From assembly GCA_022560365.1 (NCBI GenBank), contig JADFTG010000107.1, forward strand, positions 1 through 5,314: DNA of 5,314 nucleotides, given 5' to 3'. A model generated the notes under the pieces. The model had not been told where the DNA came from. It was given only the letters and a program-made list of their open reading frames with translations, and did not search any database. This document shows, piece by piece, positions 1 to 4,512 of this stretch. The translations under genes were made by a program, and so were the position numbers. This stretch comes from Chloroflexota bacterium. Its GTDB lineage: Bacteria > Chloroflexota > Dehalococcoidia > SM23-28-2 > RBG-16-64-32. How positions within the stretch are numbered: position 1 is the stretch's first letter; each line of letters opens with the position of its first letter.

Positions 1-1
1 G

Positions 2-664
2 GAGAATAAATCTGAATGTCCTAGGAATTCTTATGAGAATAGTGCTTGCGGTCTGTTCTTGCCGCGTTATAATTGTGGTAGCAACGACAGGAGGTGTAGT
101 ATGACCAGAATTGTCGCTGTCCCCGCCAAGGACCGGGTCGTCGATCGACGGGGACCAAGATGCATGACGCCAATAAGGCGAGTCCCACGGATGGGCTTGA
201 AGGAACGTCCGCGGGGCAAGGCGGCCCAACCTTTTACTGACTAAAGCAACCCCGTCGGCGGCTGTAACCGTCGGCGGGGCTTTGAAAACCGCGCGATAGA
301 GCCGCACGGCCTCCACCAGCTTGCGGCTGATGCCCGCCTCGCGTGCCCAGATGTTGCTTGTGCCGGCTGGCAGCGTGCCCAGCGCTGTTTCCGTGCCCGC
401 CAGCCCGTTCGCGACTTCGTTCAGCGTGCCGTCGCCGCCGCAGGCCAGCACCAGCGGTACGCCTTCGGCCGCGGCCCGCGCCGCGATCGCCGTCGCCTGG
501 CCGGCCCCGGTCGTCTGCTCCCAGCGGAACCGCCAGCCCGCTTCGCGCAGCCATTCCTCCGCCTCGCGGCGCCGTTTCAGCGCCGGCACGTTGTGCGCGG
601 CCGGGTTGATGATGAGGACTGCCTCTTTCCGTTCGAAGCCGATGGACGGAGCGGGCGCTGCCAT
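2..664 (-). CDS. Truncated diacylglycerol/lipid kinase (N-terminal half), frame open to window edge
   Basis: Reading from the ATG at 664 on the minus strand gives an N-terminal DagK/YegS-type catalytic domain, which phosphorylates diacylglycerol or a related lipid with ATP at the membrane. Visible motifs are VLIINPAA (residues 16-23), the nucleotide-binding GGDGT (76-80; bases 425-439), LNEVANGL (81-88), LPAGTSNIWAREAG (98-111) and LVEAVRLYRA (116-125). The family normally has about 290-310 residues with a second beta-rich domain beginning with an Asp-Val/Leu-Gly segment. Here the resemblance stops near residue 125 (about base 290). The following residues are encoded by the terminator hairpin and the small plus-strand unit, and do not look like the second domain. 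No stop codon appears before the window edge, so the true 3' end is unseen. I read it as a broken gene or a rearrangement junction rather than a working kinase. AGGA (672-675 on the plus strand, reversed) lies 7 bases before the ATG. Confidence 0.6.
   Translation of the reverse strand, partial: MAAPAPSIGFERKEAVLIINPAAHNVPALKRRREAEEWLREAGWRFRWEQTTGAGQATAIAARAAAEGVPLVLACGGDGTLNEVANGLAGTETALGTLPAGTSNIWAREAGISRKLVEAVRLYRAVFKAPPTVTAADGVALVSKRLGRLAPRTFLQAHPWDSPYWRHASWSPSIDDPVLGGDSDNSGHTTPPVVATTIITRQEQTASTILIRIPRTFRFIL
27..40. repeat. Short inverted repeat in AT-rich upstream DNA
   Basis: ATTCT (27-31) and AGAAT (36-40) are perfect inverted arms around TATG, lying 5 bases upstream of the -35 box of the small transcription unit. 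Just before it is the 8-base palindrome TCCTAGGA (19-26). This stretch is much richer in A/T than the rest of the window. It could be an operator or merely intergenic DNA; no protein partner can be named. Confidence 0.3.
46..73 (+). promoter_or_regulatory. Sigma70-type promoter of the small unit
   Basis: A perfect -10 box TATAAT lies at 68-73 and a partial -35 box TTGCGG at 46-51, with a 16-base spacer. Transcription would start near position 80, giving a leader of about 20 bases that includes the AGGAGGTG ribosome-binding site at 89-96. It is the best -10 match in the window. The downstream SD, ORF and terminator are all in consistent order. Confidence 0.6.
101..244 (+). CDS. Hypothetical 47-aa highly basic small protein
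   Basis: I do not recognise this product. The ATG at 101 is preferred over the in-frame TTG at 59 because AGGAGGTG (89-96) ends 4 bases before it and the TATAAT box at 68-73 lies inside the longer version. The 47-residue product has about thirteen Arg/Lys residues, one Cys, no membrane segment and a short C-terminal stretch GKAAQPFTD. The size and charge would suit a nucleic-acid-binding peptide, but that is only inference. It sits between its own promoter and a terminator hairpin that begins 6 bases after the stop, so it looks monocistronic. The same bases also form RNA hairpins (119-125 with 149-155; 168-171 with 177-180), so a structured small RNA or a leader peptide is an alternative. It overlaps the open minus-strand frame continuing from the kinase gene; probably only one of the two is coding here. 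Confidence 0.4.
   Translation: MTRIVAVPAKDRVVDRRGPRCMTPIRRVPRMGLKERPRGKAAQPFTD
243..283 (+). terminator. Intrinsic-type terminator hairpin
   Basis: Positions 250-261 and 268-279 pair over 12 base pairs (two G-U wobbles) around the loop CTGTAA. The outer bases AAAG (243-246) can also pair with CTTT (280-283) across a CAA bulge. The T-run is short (TTT then G), so termination on the plus strand may be incomplete. On the minus strand the hairpin is followed by TTGCTTTAG, so it could also stop transcripts arriving from the kinase gene. It lies exactly where recognisable kinase sequence ends. Confidence 0.6.
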
Positions 665-670
665 GCACGC

Positions 671-699
671 ATCCTAATCGCCGCACCGGATGACGACAA
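671..699 (-). promoter_or_regulatory. Candidate promoter of the lipid kinase
   Basis: On the minus strand, TTGTCG (699-694) and TAGGAT (676-671) are spaced by 17 bases and each match four of six consensus positions. The -10 ends only 6 bases before the ATG at 664, so the transcript would have almost no leader. Its -35 box overlaps that of the divergent VOC-gene promoter. Confidence 0.3.
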
Positions 700-718
700 G
701 TACGACGCGACGTATCAT
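690..718 (+). promoter_or_regulatory. Candidate promoter of the VOC gene
   Basis: ATGACG (690-695, four of six) and TATCAT (713-718, five of six) are separated by 17 bases. Transcription would start near 725, leaving a leader of roughly 57 bases before the ATG at 782. The -35 overlaps the -35 of the divergent kinase promoter (694-699), so the two genes may compete for polymerase or share a regulator. Confidence 0.35.
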
Positions 719-781
719 GGGCGCTGCCCGCAGGTGACGCCCAGTGAGCGTCTGCCCGGGGCCTTGGAAGGGAATCTGTGC

Positions 782-1270
782 ATGGACAGCAAAGCAATGG
801 GTATCAAGCGGCTCGATCACGTCGCCTGGGTGGTGAACAAGCTGGATGACGCGCTTCCGCTCCTCACGAAGCTGATGGGAATGACCGTCGAGGGACGGTT
901 CGAGAACCCCGAGGTGGGCTTTCGCGGCGTCGGCCTGCGCGTGCCCGGCGGCACCGGCCACTTCGAGCTGATCGAGCCGTATGACGAGAACAGCTACCTG
1001 CACAAGTTCATCGCGGAGAAGGGGCCCGGACTGCACCACGTAACGTTCGAGGTGGAAGACGCGCACGCGGCCGCGAAGGCGATGGAAGACTTCGGAATCG
1101 AACCCTGGGGTGGCGTCAACGAGTCCCACGGCTGGGTCGAGGCGTTCATCCACCCGAAGGACTCCGGCGGCGTGCTGTTCCAGTTCTACCACGAGGACCC
1201 GGAACACCGCGCCCAGCACGAGGAGGGCCACGACCACTCCCACAGCCACGAGATGGAGCCGGTCGACTAG
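782..1270 (+). CDS. VOC-family protein, methylmalonyl-CoA epimerase-like, with His-rich tail
   Basis: This 162-aa protein has the paired beta-alpha-beta-beta-beta modules of the vicinal-oxygen-chelate (glyoxalase/epimerase) fold. The ATG at 782 is chosen because GGAAGGGA (766-773) lies 8 bases upstream and the protein then begins close to the conserved RLDHVAW. Expected metal ligands are His13 (LDHVAW), Glu62 (HFELIEP) and His86 (GPGLHHVTFEV). The fourth position, normally Glu in GVLIEL, is Gln134 in GVLFQFYHE. GLHHVTFEVED and FIHPKDSGGVL closely resemble methylmalonyl-CoA epimerase, which interconverts (S)- and (R)-methylmalonyl-CoA. The ligand change makes the exact reaction uncertain; a dioxygenase-, lyase- or isomerase-type VOC protein is also possible. 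Residues 142-156 carry six histidines among acidic residues, an added metal-binding-like tail. The next gene is 35 bases away, behind a hairpin. Confidence 0.8.
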   Translation: MDSKAMGIKRLDHVAWVVNKLDDALPLLTKLMGMTVEGRFENPEVGFRGVGLRVPGGTGHFELIEPYDENSYLHKFIAEKGPGLHHVTFEVEDAHAAAKAMEDFGIEPWGGVNESHGWVEAFIHPKDSGGVLFQFYHEDPEHRAQHEEGHDHSHSHEMEPVD

Positions 1271-1285
1271 CGGTAGCCGACCGGC
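1258..1285 (+). terminator. Strong hairpin across the VOC stop codon
   Basis: GCCGGTCG (1258-1265) is perfectly complementary to CGACCGGC (1278-1285). Inside, CTA (1267-1269) pairs with TAG (1274-1276) around a GCGG loop, with one A-C mismatch between the two stems. The stop codon TAG (1268-1270) lies in the hairpin. There is no T-run after it, so it is not a classic intrinsic terminator. It could slow polymerase, protect the mRNA 3' end or insulate the toxin-antitoxin operon. Confidence 0.4.
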
Positions 1286-1307
1286 ATGGTGTAGAATACT
1301 ACATCAT
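1286..1307 (+). promoter_or_regulatory. Palindromic operator overlapping -10 and start of the antitoxin gene
   Basis: The arms ATGGTGTAG (1286-1294) and CTACATCAT (1299-1307) are inverted repeats with one mismatch, around the spacer AATA. The palindrome contains the -10-like TAGAAT (1292-1297) and runs into the ATG at 1306. There is no convincing -35 box. A dimeric HTH antitoxin encoded immediately downstream is the obvious binder, in keeping with autoregulation of type II toxin-antitoxin operons. Only 8 bases separate the -10 from the ATG and there is no SD, so the antitoxin mRNA is predicted to be leaderless or nearly so. Confidence 0.6.
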
Positions 1308-1659
1308 GGCCGGGCAAGACGACCTGCTTACCGTTCGCGAAGTGGCGCGTGCCTGTCACCGCACCGAAGAGACGGTCCGCCGCTGGATCTGGAGCGGCAA
1401 GCTCCGCGCGCGCAAGATCGGCAACCAGCACTTCATCGACCCCGCTGACGTTGAGGCGCTGAAGCCCAGATCGCCCAGGGCTGCCGAAACGGCCGTTGCT
1501 TACCGGCCCACGAAGGAGGACAAGACCGTGAACTACGACAAAGATAAGGCTCTGAAGTGGTTGCGCGAGACGATTGCGCTGGGTAAGAAGATCAGCGCCA
1601 AGTACGGCCCTGTAGACGTCACCGAACTGATCCGCGAAAGTCGCGAAGGGTTGCGGTGA
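1306..1659 (+). CDS. HTH (MerR/excisionase-like) antitoxin of a PIN toxin-antitoxin pair
   Basis: The 117-aa product has an N-terminal excisionase/MerR-type helix-turn-helix at about residues 8-51: LLTVREVARACHRTEETVRRW, where the second helix and RRW are typical, then the wing segment GKLRARKIGNQHFIDPADVEAL. A polar linker (about 52-72) leads to a charged helical C-terminus (75-117) ending in DVTELIRESREGLR, which resembles the toxin-binding tails of VapB-type antitoxins. It should bind the operator at 1286-1307 and neutralise the PIN nuclease encoded next; the stop codon overlaps the toxin GTG by 4 bases. No SD precedes the ATG, which fits a leaderless start. An in-frame GTG at 1528 with a strong SD could give a 43-aa form lacking the DNA-binding domain. 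The family assignment rests on domain pattern and context. Confidence 0.75.
   Translation: MAGQDDLLTVREVARACHRTEETVRRWIWSGKLRARKIGNQHFIDPADVEALKPRSPRAAETAVAYRPTKEDKTVNYDKDKALKWLRETIALGKKISAKYGPVDVTELIRESREGLR
1513..1530 (+). promoter_or_regulatory. Internal SD and in-frame GTG within the antitoxin gene
   Basis: AAGGAGGA (1513-1520) is followed 7 bases later by GTG (1528-1530) in the antitoxin frame at residue 75. Initiation here would make a 43-aa peptide consisting almost exactly of the predicted toxin-binding tail. It is a better ribosome site than anything at the annotated start. The caution is that AAG GAG GAC is also simply Lys-Glu-Asp in the linker. Confidence 0.3.
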
Positions 1660-2093
1660 GCGGGCCGGTCTGCGTTGATGCCAGCCTCTTCCTGAGCATC
1701 GTCCTCGATGACCCGCATCAGGCGACCGCATCGCGGCTCTGGGAGGACTGGCTCTCCGCGGGCACGCAGCTGGTGGCGCCGCCTCTCTTCTATGCCGAGA
1801 TCACCTCGGTCATTCGCCTGTCGAACCATCGCGGTGAGCTGTCGCCGCTCGCTGCGGACGAGATTCTCTCGGCTAGTCTCAGCAGCCCTGTCGAAATCTG
1901 GCAGGATTCGCGAGCGCTACAGCCGCGCGCCCTTTATCTCGCCGCGCGCTTCGGCCAGCCGCGGGCTTACGATGCCCAGTACCTCGCTGTAGCCGAGTTG
2001 CTCAGCGGCGAACTCTGGACCGCCGACCGGCGGCTGGTCAACTCCGTGTCGTCCCACCTGCCCTGGGTGCATTACGTCGGTGAGGCGGCGTGA
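1656..2093 (+). CDS. vapC: PIN-domain toxin (VapC-like ribonuclease)
   Basis: The 145-aa protein is a full-length PIN-domain nuclease, expected to cleave RNA with Mg2+ or Mn2+ in the cytoplasm when not held by its antitoxin. All four acidic active-site residues are in family positions: Asp8 (VCVDAS), Glu48 (FYAEITSVIR), Asp106 (AYDAQYLAVAE) and Asp124 (LWTADRRL). The GTG start at 1656 is supported by GAAGGG (1645-1650), 5 bases upstream, and by the GTGA overlap with the antitoxin stop, which implies translational coupling. Its own stop overlaps the GTG of the following hydrolase in the same way. The RNA target cannot be read from the sequence. The upstream antitoxin is of the HTH type rather than the AbrB, RHH or Phd type usually paired with VapC. 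No frameshift or lost catalytic residue is visible. Confidence 0.88.
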   Translation: MSGPVCVDASLFLSIVLDDPHQATASRLWEDWLSAGTQLVAPPLFYAEITSVIRLSNHRGELSPLAADEILSASLSSPVEIWQDSRALQPRALYLAARFGQPRAYDAQYLAVAELLSGELWTADRRLVNSVSSHLPWVHYVGEAA

Positions 2094-2959
2094 CGCTCGT
2101 TCAGCCGTCCGAGGGCGAGGTCAAGGTCAACGGCCTGCGCCTGCACTACTTCGAATGGAAAGGCGCCGGCACGCGTCCGCTCGTCCTCATGCACGGCCTG
2201 CGGGACTACGCGTACTACTGGCAGGACTGCGCGAACCGCCTCCTCGACGAGTTCCACATCTTCGCGCCCGACCAACGCGGCCACGGCGAGAGCGAAGCGG
2301 CGCCGGGCGGCTACCTCGTCTGGGCGCTGGCGTCGGACCTGGCCCGCTTCGTCAACAAGATCGGCCTCCAGCGCTTCGATCTCGTCGGCCTCTCCCTCGG
2401 CTCCCGTGTCTCGATGGCCTATGCCAGAGAGAACTCGTTGCGCCTCAAACACCTGGCGCTTGTGGACATGGGCCCGCAGATGGCGCGCGTCGGCGCTGTC
2501 GGCCTGAAGAAGGATATGACGTCGAAGGCGGACCGCCCGCCAAGCTCCTTCTCGCTCGACGACGCGCAGTCCTTCTACCGCAAGCAGTGGCCCTCGCTGG
2601 ACGACGCCTCCATCGAGCGCCTGATCCAGAACTCACTCGTCCAGGGCGACGACGGCATGTACGCCAACCGCTACGACCGCCGCCTCGCGGACGTCACGAC
2701 CAAAGCGGCGATCCCGGAGATCGACTTCCTCTGGGACTCGCTCAGGCACGTCCGTTGCCCCGCCCTCGTCGCCCGCGGCGAAAACAGCCCGATCCTCGAC
2801 GACGAGATCTCGTCCCGCATGGTGCGCTCGCTCCCGGACGGGCGGCTCTACGTCTTCGCGGACACTGGCCATTCGCTGCCGCGGCTGGCGCCGCAGCCAT
2901 TCGCCGACCTTGTCCGCGCGTTCCTGAACGACGCGCCGCTTCCGGCACAGCCCGATTGA
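2090..2959 (+). CDS. Alpha/beta hydrolase coupled to the toxin gene
   Basis: The 289-aa protein is a complete alpha/beta hydrolase of the single-domain esterase/dehalogenase/epoxide-hydrolase type. The order is oxyanion-hole HG (35-36, LVLMHGLRDY), DQRGHGES (61-68), nucleophile elbow GLSLG with Ser102, and catalytic His261 (DTGHSLPRL). The acid is probably Asp126 in ALVDMGP, because the later segment carries GENSPIL (230-236) without a suitably placed Asp, as in YbfF-like esterases. A cap region lies between about residues 130 and 215. There is no signal peptide, so it should be cytoplasmic. The substrate is unknown. The GTG start overlaps the toxin stop by 4 bases, and GGTGAGG (2079-2085) lies 4 bases upstream. 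It is thus the third cistron of the toxin-antitoxin operon, although this may be only a compact-genome arrangement. Confidence 0.85.
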   Translation: MTLVQPSEGEVKVNGLRLHYFEWKGAGTRPLVLMHGLRDYAYYWQDCANRLLDEFHIFAPDQRGHGESEAAPGGYLVWALASDLARFVNKIGLQRFDLVGLSLGSRVSMAYARENSLRLKHLALVDMGPQMARVGAVGLKKDMTSKADRPPSSFSLDDAQSFYRKQWPSLDDASIERLIQNSLVQGDDGMYANRYDRRLADVTTKAAIPEIDFLWDSLRHVRCPALVARGENSPILDDEISSRMVRSLPDGRLYVFADTGHSLPRLAPQPFADLVRAFLNDAPLPAQPD

Positions 2960-2983
2960 CATCTCGCAGCGCTCTGCCATGAT
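2956..2983 (+). promoter_or_regulatory. Candidate promoter of the second hydrolase
   Basis: A perfect -35 box TTGACA (2956-2961) overlaps the stop codon of the preceding hydrolase (TGA, 2957-2959). After a 16-base spacer comes CATGAT (2978-2983), a four-of-six -10 with an upstream TGC that resembles an extended -10. Transcription would start near 2990, giving a leader of about 29 bases to the ATG at 3019. Confidence 0.45.
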
Positions 2984-3018
2984 GTTCGCACGCACGCGAT
3001 ACGAAAGCAGGTAGTCCG

Positions 3019-3927
3019 ATGGCCAGTCCACAGCTCCAGAACATCATCCAGATGATCAAGGCGCAGCCTGTGCGCTCAGACATTCCGGTTGAAGAGAAGC
3101 GTGCCAACTTCGAGCAGCTCGCTGCGGCCTTCCCGATCGCCGACGACGTCAAGCGCGAGAAGGCCGAGGCGAACGGCGTCCCCGGCGAATGGCTAACGCC
3201 GCCCGGCGTTCCCGGCGACATAACGGTCTACTGGCTGCACGGCGGTGGCTACTACATGGGCTCCGTAAACACGCACGCCCGCCTGGTCGCCCTGATCGCT
3301 GCGGCCTGCGACGGGCGCGCCTTCGCCGTCGACTATCGGCTCGCTCCCGAGGACCCGTTCCCGGCCGGCCTCGACGATGCCGTAGCGGGCTACCGCTGGC
3401 TTCTGGAGCAGGGCGTCGACCCGGCAAGGCTCGTCATCGGCGGCGACTCCGCCGGCGGCGGACTCACTCTCGCTACACTGCAGCGCCTGCGCGAGGCTGG
3501 CGATCCGCTGCCTGCCGCAACCGTGCTCCTCTCGCCGTGGACGGACCTCGAGGGCGCCGGCGAATCGATCAAGACGCGCCGTGAGGCGGACCCGATGATC
3601 GACCCGACCACCATGCCGGAGATGGCTCGCGGCTACCACCGTGACGAGGACGTGCGCAACCCGCTCGTCTCGCCGCTGCACGCCGACTTCACGGGCCTGC
3701 CGCCGATGCTGATCCAGGTGGGTGACGCCGAGGTCCTGCTCGACGACTCGAATCGTGTGTACAGCCGCGCTGATGCCGCGGGCGTGGACGTCACGCTCGA
3801 AGTGAACGACGAGATGATCCACGTCTTCCAGTTCTTCGCGCCGCTGCTGCCGGAGGCCGTGGCGGCGATCGAGCGCATCGGCGAGTTCGCGAAATCGCAC
3901 GCCGGCGCTGCCGCAGCCGCACGCTAG
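3019..3927 (+). CDS. Alpha/beta hydrolase, hormone-sensitive-lipase family (esterase / epsilon-lactone hydrolase-like)
   Basis: The 302-aa protein is a full-length bacterial HSL-type (family IV) esterase, which hydrolyses short acyl esters or lactones in the cytoplasm. The oxyanion motif HGGGYYMGS is at 74-82, VDYRLAPEDPFPAGLDD at 104-120, and the nucleophile motif GGDSAGG at 141-147 with Ser144. The acid segment is QVGDAEVLLDDS (233-244), where Glu238 aligns with the usual catalytic Asp. His268 lies in EMIHVFQFF. The N-terminal 60 residues form the helical cap expected in the family. The overall pattern resembles monoterpene epsilon-lactone hydrolases and acetyl-esterases; the natural substrate cannot be deduced. 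The end is an Ala-rich tail (AGAAAAAR). The ATG at 3019 has a weak AGGT (3009-3012) 6 bases upstream. It is 59 bases from the previous gene and probably has its own promoter. It is not a close duplicate of the upstream hydrolase. Confidence 0.9.
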   Translation: MASPQLQNIIQMIKAQPVRSDIPVEEKRANFEQLAAAFPIADDVKREKAEANGVPGEWLTPPGVPGDITVYWLHGGGYYMGSVNTHARLVALIAAACDGRAFAVDYRLAPEDPFPAGLDDAVAGYRWLLEQGVDPARLVIGGDSAGGGLTLATLQRLREAGDPLPAATVLLSPWTDLEGAGESIKTRREADPMIDPTTMPEMARGYHRDEDVRNPLVSPLHADFTGLPPMLIQVGDAEVLLDDSNRVYSRADAAGVDVTLEVNDEMIHVFQFFAPLLPEAVAAIERIGEFAKSHAGAAAAAR

Positions 3928-3966
3928 CGGGAGTCGAAGCGGATGTCGCACCGGCGCGGACGTTTC

Positions 3967-3995
3967 TTGTCCGGCCTCTGCGCCGCCTCTAAACT
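3967..3995 (+). promoter_or_regulatory. Candidate promoter of the lipoprotein (and possibly sucC)
   Basis: TTGTCC (3967-3972) and TAAACT (3990-3995), each four of six, are separated by exactly 17 bases. The -10 ends 7 bases before the ATG at 4003, predicting a leaderless message. Because sucC follows the lipoprotein by 3 bases, this promoter would also drive sucC unless another lies inside the gene. Confidence 0.4.
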
Positions 3996-4002
3996 GAGGG
4001 CG

Positions 4003-4509
4003 ATGTTCCGTCTCGCATCCTTCTGCCTCGTAGCCATCGCCTTCTCGCTCGCCGTAATTGCCTGCGGCGACGATGACGACGCTACGCCCACGCCCACCAT
4101 CACTCCCAGCCCATCGTCGTCCGCCGCCAGCACTACCGCGCCCGCCGCCGACCAGAAGACGGAGGGCCCGTCCGAATCGCCGGGCGACGTCACGGCCGCA
4201 CCAACAGCGCCCGGCGACGTCCCGACGGCGCCGCCGACCGCCAGCGAAGGCACGCCGGCCGTCGCCCCGGACGACGAGGGCGCCTTCGTCGGCCAGTTCC
4301 TCGGCCAGCCGATCGACCAGGAAGGTTGCACCTATGACCCAACGGCCGCGCTCGTCACCTGTGCCGAACGCGGCCTCTTCGCGATCGACCCCCCTATCGT
4401 CGGGCAGGACATTTCGTGCAATATCTGGATCGTGAGCGGTGCGGCAGAGGTGGTCCAGTGCACGAGTCAACAACCGCTGGACACCACTTACTACGAGATC
4501 ATGGAGTGA
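4003..4509 (+). CDS. Secreted lipoprotein with Thr/Pro/Ser/Ala linker and four-cysteine C-terminal domain
   Basis: The ATG at 4003 puts a typical lipoprotein signal at the very N-terminus: MFRLASFCLV, a hydrophobic core, then VIAC with the lipidated Cys21, followed by GDDDD. A longer reading from the GTG at 3943 would add 20 residues ahead of the signal and overlap the promoter, so I reject it. Residues 27-90 are a low-complexity Pro/Thr/Ser/Ala spacer that includes a two-copy motif, PGDVTAAPTA (60-69) and PGDVPTAPPTA (70-80). The C-terminal domain (about 91-168) has Cys109, Cys120, Cys139 and Cys153, which could form two disulfides outside the membrane. I recognise no family for this domain. 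The protein should be membrane-anchored and face outward. The stop codon is 3 bases before the sucC start, so they are probably co-transcribed, but no functional link to the TCA cycle is evident. Confidence 0.75.
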   Translation: MFRLASFCLVAIAFSLAVIACGDDDDATPTPTITPSPSSSAASTTAPAADQKTEGPSESPGDVTAAPTAPGDVPTAPPTASEGTPAVAPDDEGAFVGQFLGQPIDQEGCTYDPTAALVTCAERGLFAIDPPIVGQDISCNIWIVSGAAEVVQCTSQQPLDTTYYEIME

Positions 4510-4512
4510 CGG

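Noticed and set aside
593..781. N-terminal extension of the VOC protein from an upstream start at 593
   Set aside because: The 63 extra residues are antisense to the kinase start, run through the candidate promoter and resemble nothing in the VOC family. The ATG at 782 has a good SD.
234..797. Minus-strand 187-codon frame overlapping the kinase
   Set aside because: It is a shifted frame of the kinase region, Arg/Gly-rich, and the GGDGT kinase reading lies in another frame.
2080..2982. Plus-strand 300-codon frame overlapping the first hydrolase
   Set aside because: It is a frame-shifted shadow, Arg/Pro-rich; the overlapping frame has the full catalytic motif set.
3953..3984. Two-part hairpin (3953-3961 with 3969-3973 and 3981-3984) after the second hydrolase
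   Set aside because: It has a 7-base bulge, no T-run, and coincides with the candidate lipoprotein -35 box; too weak to call a terminator.
4080..4260. Low-complexity DNA in the lipoprotein gene considered as a repeat array
   Set aside because: It encodes an ordinary Pro/Thr/Ser/Ala linker; only a two-copy degenerate peptide motif is present, without regular spacers, so it is not a CRISPR or satellite array.
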